From contig NC_092312.1 in NCBI RefSeq assembly GCF_036785885.1, positions 19,238,001-19,302,000 on the forward strand: a DNA stretch of 64,000 nt, written 5' to 3'. Of the stretch, positions 40,155 through 52,100 are shown piece after piece. Source of the stretch: Coffea arabica (lineage: Eukaryota > Streptophyta > Magnoliopsida > Gentianales > Rubiaceae). Under the pieces are notes generated by a model, which had not been told where the DNA came from, did not search any database, and worked only from the letters and a program-made list of their open reading frames with translations. A program made the position numbers and the translations under genes. Every line of letters begins with the position of its first letter. Position 1 is the stretch's first letter.

Positions 40155-40561
40155 GTTTTCACAACAAAAAAGAACGATTTTTGATCTTCGTGCAACTTTT
40201 TTCAACTACTAATCCTCCAATGCACCTTCACCAAAAAAGCTGTGAGCAAAGATGCAGACTTTTGAGCAATAATAAAGCCCAAAATCAAGAAATCTTAATT
40301 ATAATTGATAATCAGGAAAAAAATCAAAGCCAAGGGGGATGGAAAGAGGGATTTAGCGGGTGCAAAATCTGGCAGCGGTGTGGTTTCCACCCACAAGGGC
40401 CACACGGGTGCTTCGAGCTCTACACCAAAGAAGCAGCAACTCCCTGATTCTTGCAATCTCCATACCTTTTTTCATTTACCTCTCTCTCTGTGTCTCTCTC
40501 GCTGATATTCTGCTGTCCCCTCTCTCTGAATATTTAAAATGGGCAATACAAACGTTGTTTT

Positions 40562-40615
40562 CTACATCTTATGATTTTGTAACCGACGACAACCTATAAA
40601 CTCAACCACCACCAT
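40562..40615 (-). promoter_or_regulatory. Candidate conserved-peptide uORF in the leader
   Basis: ATG at 40615 to TAG at 40562 encodes 17 residues, beginning MVVVEFIGCR and ending RLQNHKM. An in-frame longer version starts further upstream. It sits ~400 nt 5' of the main ATG, after a CT-rich stretch on the minus strand. Arabidopsis relatives of the main protein (for example At5g03190 and At3g53400) are annotated with conserved-peptide uORFs. I could not compare the peptide itself. Confidence 0.4.
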
Positions 40616-40754
40616 GCCCAGAGAGAGAGAGAGAGAGGGGAAAGGGACAAAATCAGAGAAAAGGGCAGCGAGAAATGGAGGAGGAGATGATAGACGAAAT
40701 GCGTAATTTCCAATCCGGAGTTTAAGCATTAAATACAGTGATGCGAACATCTCT

Positions 40755-41523
40755 GTGTTTGTTCACATGCGTGTAGGGACCGTGGGGAAGTAGTGGGTTG
40801 TGGTCTTTGTTTTGGTCGATAATTATGGGAATATAAATTAAGAGGCTTCTCAGCCGGGAATTTTATAGTTTAAAAACCAGCAATTTCTACCCAAATAAGA
40901 AATGAATTACAAAGAATTCCTTGTGGAATTTGTTTGGTTTAAATGGTGGAAATCGAATTACGTTCGTTTTATAATTATTATTGTGTGGCGGCATGAATTA
41001 ACTTCGCATCATAATAGTAAATGACTTCCCAATCCTATTACGGTAGAAGTCTTCGACGGACGGACCATCTCCTCATTCACTTGAAAGAAAACTACTGTTC
41101 TGTAACAAATTCGTACGAGAGGAGCAACCTACGCTACCCTACTTGATGATGATATGATATCATCATTTCACTTCCCAGCAACTCTCCTGAGTCCGAACTC
41201 CGAAGTTGAGTTGATTTCCTTTTTCACCTACTAGCAGCAGCATTTGGTGTCACGTCAAAGTATTGAATCCATCATGTGTCAATTTCGCACTTCTTTACTG
41301 GAATTCAAACATATATTATATTCAAGTATTATCCTTTACACATTTTGCAACTTTTTGTTTTAGCACTATTCTATTCAACGTGAAGTTAAGCTAAATATCC
41401 CTTTGATTGTTTCAGTTTCTTCACGCACACGCATATATAATATACCCCTATTTGGCAAACAGGATTTTTGCCAAATTTTTTTTTCACTTGTTTTTTAATA
41501 ACTTTAATTACAATAGCATCTTT

Positions 41524-41561
<38 letters not shown>

Positions 41562-41849
41562 TCTACCATAAGTAAATTACAGTAGTATATTTTCAAAAAA
41601 AAAAAATCTAAAAAAACTCGTCTACCAACCAAAAGAAGAAGGTACTGTAAGGGCAATGCACACACACTGATGGAGTAGACAGTAGAGGTGGCCTTTCCAA
41701 ATCTCTATGGGAGAAAATGTAGTGCAACTGCACCCGAAATTGTACTGTACAATTGACTCCTCTCCATGCCATTTTTTTTCAACATAAGTAGATAAAGAGC
41801 CGAAGGGCTGTGATGACCTGGAAGTTTTCGTCGTCCTCTCACGTGCCGC
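40755..41849. other. Intergenic: promoter side of methyltransferase-like gene, then AT-rich DNA
   Basis: A TATA-like TTTATATTC on the minus strand lies near 40835-40827, upstream of the leader. A long T-run follows at 41527-41555, with mixed AT-rich DNA. No gene is seen. Confidence 0.4.
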
Positions 41850-42363
41850 GCATGTGATTGAGAGCGTTGTTTTTCTTCGCGCATCGCGCGGCTCTTCTCC
41901 TCTGCTGGTACTCCATGTGCCTCCTGCTGCGCATTAAAAGCTTCTTTCTCTATCTGGTGCTAATACGTGATTTTTCTTGCCGCTGCGTTTTCTGTCTGCT
42001 TCTTTTGGACAGTGCTTCTCTCTTGCTTATCCGCCTGCTCTGCGTCCTGGTGCACGAGCCTGCTAAAATATCCGGTTCTCTTCATTCCTTGTTGTTTAGG
42101 TTTCGGTGTTCCCAGGTTCGTCGTCACCCACCACTGGTACGGTCCCCGCTCGTTGGCTAGCTTAACTGACCTAGAGCTGTGGCCTTGGGGTCTTTCTTCC
42201 TTTCCGGTTAGATGCATACTTTGCTGTAACCTTTCTGCTTGATCCTTCGCCTGAAACTGATGTTTTTTCCTGTTTTCTTTGTTTCCTTTCTCGAGCCGCC
42301 AAAGGCCTGTCAAACCTCTGTCCTTCGCGTTCTCAGGGTTTCGGTTGTCTAGATCAACCGCCG

Positions 42364-42519
42364 TTGGCTAAGCTACGTCTCCTCTCCGTCTCCGTCTTCA
42401 GGGCATTCACTCAGGTCAGAAATGAAATGGAATTGGGCATCTCCCTCTCCGACACCCAGTATCACAAGTGCCTCATCTCCCGGAGGTTCTTCAGACCGAG
42501 AATAACCTCGCAACCGGAG
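42364..42519 (+). pseudogene. Unidentified 5' exon, probably a gene fragment
   Basis: A reading frame with ATG at 42427 (MELGISLSDTQYHKCLISRR...) runs to a strong donor, CCGGAG|GTATAT at 42519/42520. The preceding ~500 bp is less AT-rich than its surroundings and contains CGCG-rich text near 41878. It looks like the promoter, leader and first exon of some gene, but no continuation follows. The next credible exons (43785 on) belong to another family. I do not recognise the product. It may be the start of a chimeric transcript. Confidence 0.35.
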
Positions 42520-43784
42520 GTATATTTTCTTCAACTTTCTTCCTTCTCTCAATATCTCAATCTCTCTCTCTCTCTCTCGCTCTTTTTTCTTTTGTTTCAA
42601 TTAATCTGAATTTCTATCTACATTCAACGGAGTAATAGTGTATCGTCCTTAATTGGTGCACAACATTAGGAAATCTTGTTCTCTTTTGTTGTTTCCCCTC
42701 TTTAATAATCGAACCACTTCAAGAAAAAAACCGACCTTGGGAATTATTTTGCCCTAATACCCATTGTGGGTTTCGTAAATTTTGGTAATTTATTATATTT
42801 AGCTATAAGAGAATTGGGGGTTTTGGTATAATTTGTGTAAAATTCCACAATTTTTCGGCTAGCAGTTTGGGCTTTAGAATTGCTGGTTTTGTCTGAATTT
42901 TTTATCTCTTCTATATTTAATGGATATCTGAGGATCATTTAGTATCTGAAACTAATAAATCTGCCAACGCTTACAGTCATGAGTGTAGAGTTAACTAAAT
43001 ATGTTAACCTCTTTATGAATAACTTTTTAAGGACTTTTATGCTAATTCTTCGCATTCAAAAAGGAGAGAAATGGAAGAAACATTAATTTTCTGGTATTAG
43101 AGACACCTGCGGGAAAGAAGATGGTAGCAAGTTACTGACCCCAGGTAGTATGAGATGAGATTGTATTGTAATTGAGCAGGGTTCACTTATCATAATAGAT
43201 TGAATTTTGTAGTTCTGAACTGATACATTGTTCTTTTGATTGACTGAGTGGCAATTTGGGAGCCATGCAGTTTGTTTTTCTTGTTTTTATTTTCTTATAA
43301 TCCAAACTTGAAAAGGATTTGTTTTTTCTCTTCCGAGTGATTGTTTGGTTTTCCAAAGATTTAAATTTTCCAGAGATTGATTGTTTGGTTTTCCGAAGGT
43401 CAATCTCTTTAACCCAAGAAAATAATAATATTAAACTGAAAAACAACAAAAATGTTGTCTTGGGAAACTATTGTTTATTTACATGTCTTGGAAGTTGAAA
43501 TTGCCAGAAACAAGAAGCTCACTTTCTCTGATGGTCATATTTCTTCATCAGGTTGACCATTGCCAAATAGAAGAGCTTAGCCACAAGACATCTCATAGCA
43601 ATAGCACGTCTTATTGTTGAAAATTTTGATTTTATGGTAGTGTTTGTAGGTTGAGTTATGACCCATGATTTATGCTCAGGCCCTTAAAATGGAGATATAT
43701 AGTGAAGAAAAGTATAAAAGATCGGGGTGGCTTCAACATTTACCTTCAACTAATTTTCCTTGTGTTTTTCCTTTTTGAATTCAG

Positions 43785-45071
43785 CTTTGTGGAAATTATG
43801 GCTCCTGTTTTCTCGCGGGATGCTTGGCGATGTGTTTGGCATACGATTCAGGTTCCCTTCTCTAACTTTGTCTTTTGTATACGTATGTTTTAAGCCTTGT
43901 TGTACCTCCAACTATTTTTGCTTTTAGCTGCTCTCATTAGCCTTGGTTCTTTCCAGCTTAGAGCTCACACTGATTTTTTACTTTCAATAACATTCCTAGA
44001 ATGATTTGGTGCATGGTTGGGGATTGGATTTTGCGCTAAGGAGATGTGTGGAGGTCAGTGGTTTTATTTGTTTCTTATCACAATATTATTTGAAAGATTT
44101 AGAAAAGAAGGCTTGTCTACCTGCTTTTCATATTCCTGTTGGAAGGAGAGATCTGCGGGCAGTGGCATGTAAAACAGATAAAATTAGAAAACATGTATTT
44201 ATTTCAAATGGATGTCTGCGTATTATCAGTTTCATTGTAAGTGTATTTTGCCTGTGTAGCCTGCACATGAGAAAATTGATGTGGTTGACTCTCAGTGGAT
44301 AGTTCATCAAGTTATTCCTTCTCTGGGAAGTCAGGTCAGTTAACTACTTTATTACAACCATCGGGACTTGCTTTTCCTTTTCCTAGAGGTGATTAAAATA
44401 ATGAAGTTTAGTTGTTTGCAAATGTTGTTCTGTTCAACTTTAATTTCCATTTTTGAGCAAATGGTTCTTCATTTATAATATAAGCAACTTTTTAGCAGCA
44501 ACCCCCTTATTTACATTTTTTTCTTCCACGTCAATTATCCTACTTGTCCCTTGATCTGGTTTCCCCTCATTTAGATTTGTTTTGTTGATAATGATGCTAA
44601 CAGCTTCAGCTTCGTTGATTCTAGGGTCAATCTGAAAATGGAAAAGCTCCTTGGCAAGGGGTATGTAAGCTGTTACTTGTTCGGTTTCCATTTCAACCTT
44701 TCTGTATATTTTTTTACTGAGGCCTTTTCTTTGTCCTTCATTTTTTTTGCAAAAGTCAACTCTGAAAGCTTCTTCATCCAATTTTATGGTAATCTGAGTT
44801 ATTCTATATCACCTACATTCTAACAATCATGTTTAAATTAGGATTCATAGGTCTTATATCTGCACTCTGTTTGAATTGCATGATTTTGCATTGAACTGAA
44901 TTTCATTAGATTTGTCCAAACGTCAAGTAACTAGCTTGAATTCTTTTCTATCTAATTTGGTAGGTAAGAGAGAGATGCAGAAGTGAGTGGGCGCAGTTTC
45001 AAGATCGCCTAGCCAATGCAGATAAGAAATATATTGAACAGCTTGGGAGTACTTACCTACTTTCTGTTTAA
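43785..45071 (+). pseudogene. 3' part of a DUF707 gene (five exons)
   Basis: Exons 43785-43851, 44000-44053, 44260-44334, 44625-44660 and 44964-45071 have canonical GT-AG borders and an unbroken phase. They encode the C-terminal ~113 residues typical of plant DUF707 proteins: FVEIMAPVFSRDAWRCVW, then NDLVHGWGLDFALRRCVE, VDSQWIVHQVIPSLGSQ, GQSENGKAPWQG, and an arginine-rich end. The N-terminal two thirds of the family (membrane anchor and catalytic-like core) are absent from the preceding 3 kb. No stop or frameshift is present. Intact introns exclude a retrocopy, so this is a genomic fragment, probably captured recently. It could still be transcribed. Confidence 0.8.
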
Positions 45072-45154
45072 TATTCCACTATTAAGTTGCGAATTTGGAG
45101 ACAGAATTTCTGTTATATGCCAAATTTCTAATATTCTGGGTATCTCTTTTGCAG

Positions 45155-45418
45155 GAACGAGGTATTTGAACAACAGAAAGTTTTGTATCCTTTTAAGTTT
45201 TCTTGCATTTGGGTATTGATACTATTCACCTTTATTGCTCTGACTCCTACTTCTTTGCACAAGTTCCCTTTGACCTGCAATGCTTCTTTACTTTTTTTTC
45301 TCTTAACTTCTTGTAGCTCTGATTGGAAAAGAAATATAGAGACATTGGAGAAAAATAGTGTAACCAGTCTGAGGACATTGATCAATCTTGGTTCTGAAGT
45401 GTACATGCAAGCTGATGT
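45155..45418 (+). pseudogene. UXT-type prefoldin fragment (two exons)
   Basis: Exon 45155-45184 (NEVFEQQKVF) joins exon 45317-45418 (SDWKRNIETLEKNSV, then TSLRTLINLGSEVYMQADV) across a GT-AG intron in phase 2. This matches the middle of UXT/ART-27-like alpha-class prefoldins, cochaperones of the URI/R2TP system. The N-terminal helix exon and everything after QADV (the second coiled coil) are missing from the following 1.4 kb. It begins only 84 bp after the DUF707 stop, so two unrelated genes are fused side by side. Confidence 0.8.
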
Positions 45419-46832
45419 GTATGTCTCTTCATACCATATCAATGTCATTTTACTTGGTTGTTCATAGGATTAGTATACATTTGAAGCGTTTATCAAGATA
45501 TGAAAGAATTCATTTCTCTTTTGTTTGAGGTGTGTGTGATTTATTATAACTCTATATGTTTGTGTCTGCCTATGCACTGAAAAAAAAAAAGAAAGTATAT
45601 GGTACCTTAGTTGTTCCAAGTATGTCTTCAGCTATGGTGAACAAAGTGTTGTAGGTTCTTTGGGCTACGAGCTTGGGTTTTGGTAGTCTCAGTACCAGAT
45701 GGAATCATGTCAGATTGATATAGGGTGCAAGAGAAGTGTTCTTTACTTGATGTGATGGTGCTTACTGTAAACAAATATGAGAGATAATTGCAGAAACAAG
45801 GCAAAAACAATCAATTATGGGGACAGTTCAAAACTTTAACAGCTTACGAATAAGCGATCGAACCTGAATTTATCTTTCCTGATTTCCAATTTTCAACTCT
45901 AGATATTCCCCAGGCAATCACGACCTTCAAGCTTCTCTTCATAACTATGCGTCTTTAGGAAACATCTGTTTTTTTGAACTTGATAAGTGGAGCCGATCCA
46001 TGTATTCTTAAGGTAGCTATGTCAATGATTGAGTTGGAATAGAACAAACAAAAGAGAATGATTTATAATGTCAATGTATCCATGAATGATTTATAAGCCT
46101 ATGTGCTTGATTTATCAACTCTAGATATATTGAGTGATTGAGTTGGATCTATTACAATTATCTATTGATTGAATACCTTGACCTTTTTGCCAAAATCTGT
46201 CTCAAAACTGATTTTGATTTGTAGCTATGGTACATTTGCTACTTGAGGTTGTGATGGTTATGTTGATGTGTGGGATGGAAACAATAAAAAAAAGGCTGTA
46301 TCAGTTATTTTTCCTTAACTGAATTTGAAATGGCTTCCGCTCCATGACGACATTTGTCAGTTTTTTATCATACTTGTTATATTTGTCAAAACAAGGGTTC
46401 TTTTTTTTTTTTTGTTTTTTGCCTTTGAATTTGAGATTATGATTTCTTCGTTATACTAACTTATTCTATTGTTCGTGGAAATTTATTATTTTGGCTCATT
46501 TTTCTGAAAGTGATCAATTGGAATGCTAAAGCAAGATGAATTGTATTAGAGATTTCTTTTTGTTTCAGACTTTGACAAATGCTGTTTTATATCCTGTAAA
46601 TGATGTTCTTCTGTGTTTGGTTCTTTCTGCGAGATGTTACTTTTGCTTCGGTGCATTGTGTATAAAGGCATCTTCATAAGTTACTTGTGTGAGTGCTGTT
46701 TTGAATGATTACACTTATTCTTCTTGAATGATTTTGAATGCTTTTGACTGAATAAATAGTGTATGCAGACTAGGAATTCATTGGTTATTTATGCCTATGC
46801 ATTTTATGATTATGCTTCTGATTTTTTGCTGC

Positions 46833-46867
46833 AGAATGCTGAACTGACTGCTCATGTGGCTAAGCAG
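46833..46867 (+). pseudogene. Possible small terminal exon of unknown gene
   Basis: After an acceptor-like TTGCTGCAG, an 11-codon stretch (NAELTAHVAKQ) ends at TAA, followed by sequence that reads like a 3' UTR. It does not match the missing part of UXT or DUF707. It may be a further captured fragment. Weak. Confidence 0.2.
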
Positions 46868-47948
46868 TAAAGAGGAAGGAATCTGCTGTCCTATGTTAGG
46901 CATTGTCGTTTGATTATGAGTGCAGTTTCATTGGATGTTTTTTAGTTAATGTGTATTATGTAGTTATAGTTGTTAGAGGACTCAAGCACAGAAATTCTGT
47001 AATAGCTAGGTTGTTGCCATTTCAGTTTGTTGCCATTCTGTAACAGCTAGGTATGTATTGATCATATAATTTCTGAAGCATTCTTGATGGGAGAGAAAGA
47101 CTTTGGGGTAAAGAATCAAGAAATCATATAGAGAACAAAGTTGAAATTAATGTAAGACGAGACCATACAGCTTTCCTAAGATTGATTCTTTATTTGGTTC
47201 ATTATTTCTGAAATAAGTTCAATTCTTTGGCCACCTTTTTTTTGCACATTACTTTTTCATTTTTTTGTGTTCATCCTAGATTAGATTAATAGTTTAAATA
47301 TACTTTCGACAGTAATTAATTTATAATCAGTTCCACAATTTAGGTCTTGGTTTTCTTTTTATGACGTTTGTATAATAACCTATAAAAATGTTGGGTATAT
47401 CATAATTGTTAGTGTCTAAAACAAAATGACTTCTTATACACGCAACAATTAATGTCATTCTTATATACAAAACAAGTAATGTCATTTTTAGTGTGAAGTG
47501 TCTTATTGAATTTCACTTTTGTGTATTTCAAGCATCTCTGGCCTCCAAAGACGAAAATTCGCTGAGAAGATGAGCAACAACCATGATGAAAGGATTATTT
47601 TACTACCATTACTTCCTTACAAGGACTAAGGACAATTCATGAGGTCCTAGAATCCGGTATTTATTACTACCACTATATATATATTTTTTGCTTAGACGGT
47701 ATTTATTATGGCTGATATGGTTTCTTTTGTTACTTTATAAACAGATCATGAAATCTCAGAATCAGTTCTCCATCGTATTGTCTCATCTATGAATCCATTC
47801 CTAAAACATGACTGGACTACATTCAATTGCTTCTATCAATTTTATCTATCAAAGCTGGTATAGTTTTGCATTCTCTAACCTTATTAACTCTCTTTCTTTT
47901 GTACATATGTGTATTTACTTATCACAATTTTTTTTCATACATTTATAG

Positions 47949-48212
47949 GATCTGCCAGAATTTGCGAATCTAAGGCTAAATGAAGATAGTACGCTGACTA
48001 TAACTCTTATGAATGGTCATAAATATTATCATGTTGGTATGACCGATAGATGTTTTGATCAAAACTGAAACCGTTTTTTTATTGATCATGATCTAAACAA
48101 TGGCCAGATATTGCTTTTTATTCCACAATCCAAGACTCCCTTTGCTGTGCTGGTGTTTGACCGCAAAGGAATAGAGAAGTTGTTTCCATGGCAGTTTGCA
48201 TTTTCCATTTGA
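47949..48212 (+). pseudogene. B3-domain (REM-type) fragment with in-frame stop
   Basis: After an acceptor (TTTATAG) at 47948, the frame reads DLPEFANLRLNEDSTL, then ITLMNGHKYYHVGM, then after a stop RFFIDHDLNNGQILLF, PFAVLVFDRKGIEK and LFPWQFAFSI. This follows the plant B3 DNA-binding fold: a strand-rich core, the F-x-D/H-x-L-x-x-G-x-x-L-x-F segment, and the V-x-x-F-D-x-x-G-x-E-K end. A TGA (48067-48069) sits where family members usually have Trp before N-R-F. The first part of the domain is not clear upstream. A possible preceding exon at 47747-47858 ends in a GT donor but I cannot assign it. Confidence 0.7.
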
Positions 48213-48866
48213 TGGCACATCTGATTTACGCTGATTCTGCTTCAACGCAATGCACGGCATTTGTTGTATTTATGTTCTTAATGGAAAAAAGTTCTGGTTA
48301 GAAAAATGCTTCCAAAGCACTGCAAATTTAATGTTTAGCAAGTTCCTACTGTTGTTTAACGATTGAAGCTTTCATAATGGATGTTCCAACGGCATTACTT
48401 ATTAAACTTTGATGTTTAGCAATAAAGTTGATCCTACCTTTGGTTACAAAAAACAAATGGCTGGTATATATTAAATTTAGAAAAATGCTCCATTAAATTT
48501 GCATTAACAAAACTTCAGAGTTTGGAAGTTCCTATTAAAAATTTAGAAATTTAAATTTGCATTTCAGACTTTGGAAGTTTAGCAAAGTTTAGCAAATTTA
48601 GAAATTCAGGCTTTGGAAGTTCCAAAGCACTTCCATTAAATTTAGAAATTTAGCAACTTCCATGAAAGTTCGTAGCCAAGAAATATCAACAAACCTTCAG
48701 ACTCATGGTATATATATACTAAAAAATGTACATTTCTAAATAAAATGTTATTTTTATTACTTCAGAAATGGAATGGGCATTTTACATTACTATCGCGCGA
48801 AGCGCGTTATTGCCTCCTAGTTCACAAAGAATTGGACAAAATTGAAAGTGTGCCATATAAAAATAT

Positions 48867-50385
48867 GGGATAATTTCACAAACCTCCCCTGAGGTTTCTG
48901 ACGCTTGCACTGAGACCCCTCCAGGTTTTAAATATTTCAGCTAGCTCCCCTGGCAGAGTATTGGGGTCCATTGCTGACATGAATAGTGCTGAAATTACCA
49001 AATTATCCTTAGAGGTTGGTTAGATGACTAACGGTAACTTGGATGACAAATGCATCTTGACATTGGTAATTACATCTTCAAATGTCCAGCCATCTTTAGT
49101 CTGGCATTCGGATCAAAGTTGTTGTGTCGTCCTTTATTTTATGATTTTTATCCAATCCAAATCTCTCACCCAGCAGCACAAAGCAAAATTTGATGGGTTG
49201 AGTCGTGCAAAGCTTTGATGATTGACTTTGATTTTTCTTTTTTCAGCTAATTTATTTGCATCATTGAAGCAGGGGATTTTTATTAACGCTACCAAGTTGG
49301 CACTACATTCTTGACCCAATATATAAGGTCAGAAGCAAAGCCGAATTTGATAGATAAATACTATTTTGGAAGAATTACAATTTTGGCTCCGAATATTTGG
49401 AACGTGAACGCTTTTAGTTACTAAATTTTGGATGAAAATAAATATAGTTCCAAATATTTTAGTTTCATGCATATTTAGTTCTAATAAACTGATTTTTATC
49501 GAATGCTACTGTCAAAATCGAGTCATGTGCCAGCAATTAATTATTTTTAAAAATTTAAAAAAAAATACTTCTAGCCAGTAACTATAATAAATTATGACTA
49601 ATTTCTCATATGATGGTCATGTGAATAATTTTTAAGTTTTTACTACAAATTTTGGCCAGCAATTTTTTTTCAAGTTTTTTAATTCCTTTTAAAATAAAAA
49701 TTATTTGTTGATACTTTATAGCACGTCACCGTCACCGAATCCTTGTAGCAATCCGTAAGAGTCATTGCACAAATTCACAATGAGGATTGTAGCAATCCGT
49801 AAGAGCTGTTGCACAAATTCACCGTAAGAGTCCTTGTAGCAATCCTTTAGAGTCATTGCACAAATTATTTGTCGATGGTGGATCAAGGGGCCATGCATAA
49901 GATCTGATAAATGTTTTCACTATAGCCTTCTGTTAATGCTCCTGCAAAACAATGAGGATATACTCTTCCTCCTCACAATCTTTTGGCTTGAGGATATACT
50001 TTGCACTTCTGATGTTTATATGCAGTTGGAGGTATACAAAATCTGGCCATTAGAAGATTGCAAGTTGCCGTTGGCTCTTCCTGTTAACATACTGAAGATG
50101 TCTCCATGTACTGCATCAAAATTTCTGAATTGCATTTATATCCTCTCAACTTTGATAATCATCTCAATCTTTTTAATAACTTGCAATCTTGTACTAATAT
50201 AAAGAGGAAGAGGGTATTCATGGAATAAAAATGTCATCTCTATCATGATAGTAATATTTTAATCCTAATTGGACTGAATTGTTACCAAAATTTGAAAAGC
50301 AAGGGAGCTAGGTGAAATTTTTAAAACCTAGAGGGGTCTCAGTGTAAGTGTCAGAAATCTCAGGGGAGGTTTGTGAAATTATCCC
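48867..50385. mobile_element. Mutator-like non-autonomous element (MULE)
   Basis: Inverted ends of about 60 bp start GGGATAATTTCACAAACCTC at 48867 and mirror at 50385 with a few mismatches. The element is flanked by a perfect 9-bp direct duplication TAAAAATAT (48858-48866 and 50386-50394). A 9-bp target site with long inverted ends is the Mutator signature. The 1519-bp interior has no transposase frame. It contains three short repeats of 'TGTAGCAATCC..AAGAG..TTGCACAAATT' around 49740-49870. Confidence 0.88.
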
Positions 50386-50394
50386 TAAAAATAT

Positions 50395-50786
50395 TGTCAA
50401 ATGAATGCTCCAAATCAACCCAATCGCTTGCGGCAAATCCAGACCATGAACTGTTGTCTTGCCAGGTGTGAATGTAGCAGTAGACCCCACCTCTCATTTC
50501 TTCCCGCGCGACTGGTGCCACCGCTGTCAATTTTTTTTTTCTCTGAGACGCGATAATTATAGAGTGTATCCTAATCTATTCTAAATTAGGTAGAGGGATG
50601 GACCTGAAGAGATAAGAAGCAATCAAAGGAAATTAAACCATCACCAAATCAAATTGATATATTGTATGAATTTTTTGAAACAAATTTATATTAACCTCCT
50701 ATCCCATCAACAGTTAAAGGCTTGATGGTGGCCACCAATGCTGCCATCATTTGTCTTGTTATTGGGGCCTATACATACGGAATATA
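50395..50786. other. Intergenic, nothing recognised
   Basis: AT-rich flank between two Mutator-like elements. No exon, RNA gene or repeat end is seen. Confidence 0.5.
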
Positions 50787-51960
50787 GGGATATTTTCCAA
50801 AATCTCCTCTAAGATTTTGTTTAATATTACTTGATTCTAAAATCATATCTTTATAACAAACTCATCCCTACACCATGAAAATATTCTTAAAATAATTATT
50901 TAAAAAGAGAGATACAGAGTGAGATTTATTTTTGTTCCAATTTTATCCCTTTATGTTGTCTTATCTTGAAATTTTAACCAAATTAATTTCTAACATATAT
51001 TTGCATGGGAGAACTAAACAAGATTAGAATAGAGTGTTAAGTGCTACAATAAATGATAGAATAGTATTTTCTTTCTATTTTTGGCTTTTTCTTTTTTTTC
51101 CCTTATATAATTGTTAGAATAACCAAAGAAACTTTAATTAAAAACTAGCATGTGAAAACTAAAAATGTGGCAAGAAGAGATGTTTGCATACAACAATTAT
51201 TAGATTACACTTTTTTTTTATAAATTTAGATTTATTATCTTCCTTTTTTTGCATATATGATGGTTAGCATAATTAGGATAATTTGATATAAGGTTGACAT
51301 AGAAAGACCAAAAGTCAAGGGAGGGGGTATGTTTAGGGAAAAATAATAATTAGAATCACCAAAATCTTATAGATTTTATTTTTTTTTCCGAACTCTTTTT
51401 TGCATAAAGTTTTTTAAAAAAAAAAAATAGTGAGAGCAAATATAGAATTGGCATAAAAAGACAAAAGTAGGGGAGATGTTAAGCATTTTCACTTCCCAAC
51501 TTTTTTCCCGTAACATAGTAAGGGTGATTTAATATAAAATTCATATAGAGGGTATCGAAATTTGGAAGAATAAGGGTGATTAAATTCAAATATAATTATT
51601 CGAGTAGTTGTTGTCTTGATAGACTTAATTTTTTTGTTACATATGCTATTTGCTTAAATAGTTATTATACTATCAAAGACAATTTAATAATTGGTTGACA
51701 TAAAAAGATTAAATAACTAAAATTCTTTAAGTGCAAAAATGAAAAATGGTTAAAATAGCCATTGCAATTTGGTTTTCTCTTTCGTATTTGTTTGCCTAAA
51801 GAATGATTAAACTAGTAAGAATAATTTTGTCAATTTATATGCAGTTAGGATGATTAGAAGTCTCATTTACCAACAAGGGAGGTAAATGATATTTCTGAAA
51901 CTTTAAGGATACTAAAGTGAAATTAGGTAAAACCTCAAGGGAGGTCTCTGAAATTATTCC
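50787..51960. mobile_element. Decayed Mutator-like relative
   Basis: The left end GGGATATTTTCCAAAATCTC and the reverse complement of the right end (GGAATAATTTCAGAGACCTC at 51960) resemble each other and the ends of the element at 48867. Divergence is marked and no 9-bp duplication is apparent. The right end lies 140 bp before the EXO70 start codon, so it forms part of that gene's upstream region. Confidence 0.45.
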
Positions 51961-52100
51961 AATTTTCAAAAGTCGTTCTATCTTTTCTACCCAACTCTTC
52001 CATCCTTTGGTTACAATTTCAAACCCTGCCTGACAACTTCTCCTAGCCGGCATTTCCACAACCCCCTCCTGCAACTTTTTCCCAAGTAAACGAGGAGTGT

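Larger units (their letters stand above)
43785..48820 (+). mobile_element. Helitron carrying captured gene fragments (3' end certain, 5' end not found)
   Basis: The 3' terminus is typical: stem CGCGC (48794-48798), loop GAA, stem GCGCG (48802-48806), 14 nt, then CTAG at 48817-48820 with T following. Upstream lie pieces of at least three unrelated genes with introns retained, all on the same strand, as in fragment-collecting plant Helitrons. The 5' TC end was searched for between 40.8 and 47 kb, but no candidate stands out. The start given is only the first captured exon I can identify. No helicase frame is visible. Confidence 0.55.

Noticed and set aside
40155-40205. 17-residue N-terminal extension of the methyltransferase-like protein
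   Set aside because: It begins at TTG and has no in-frame ATG. The ATG at 40154 gives a standard start, so the extension was left out.
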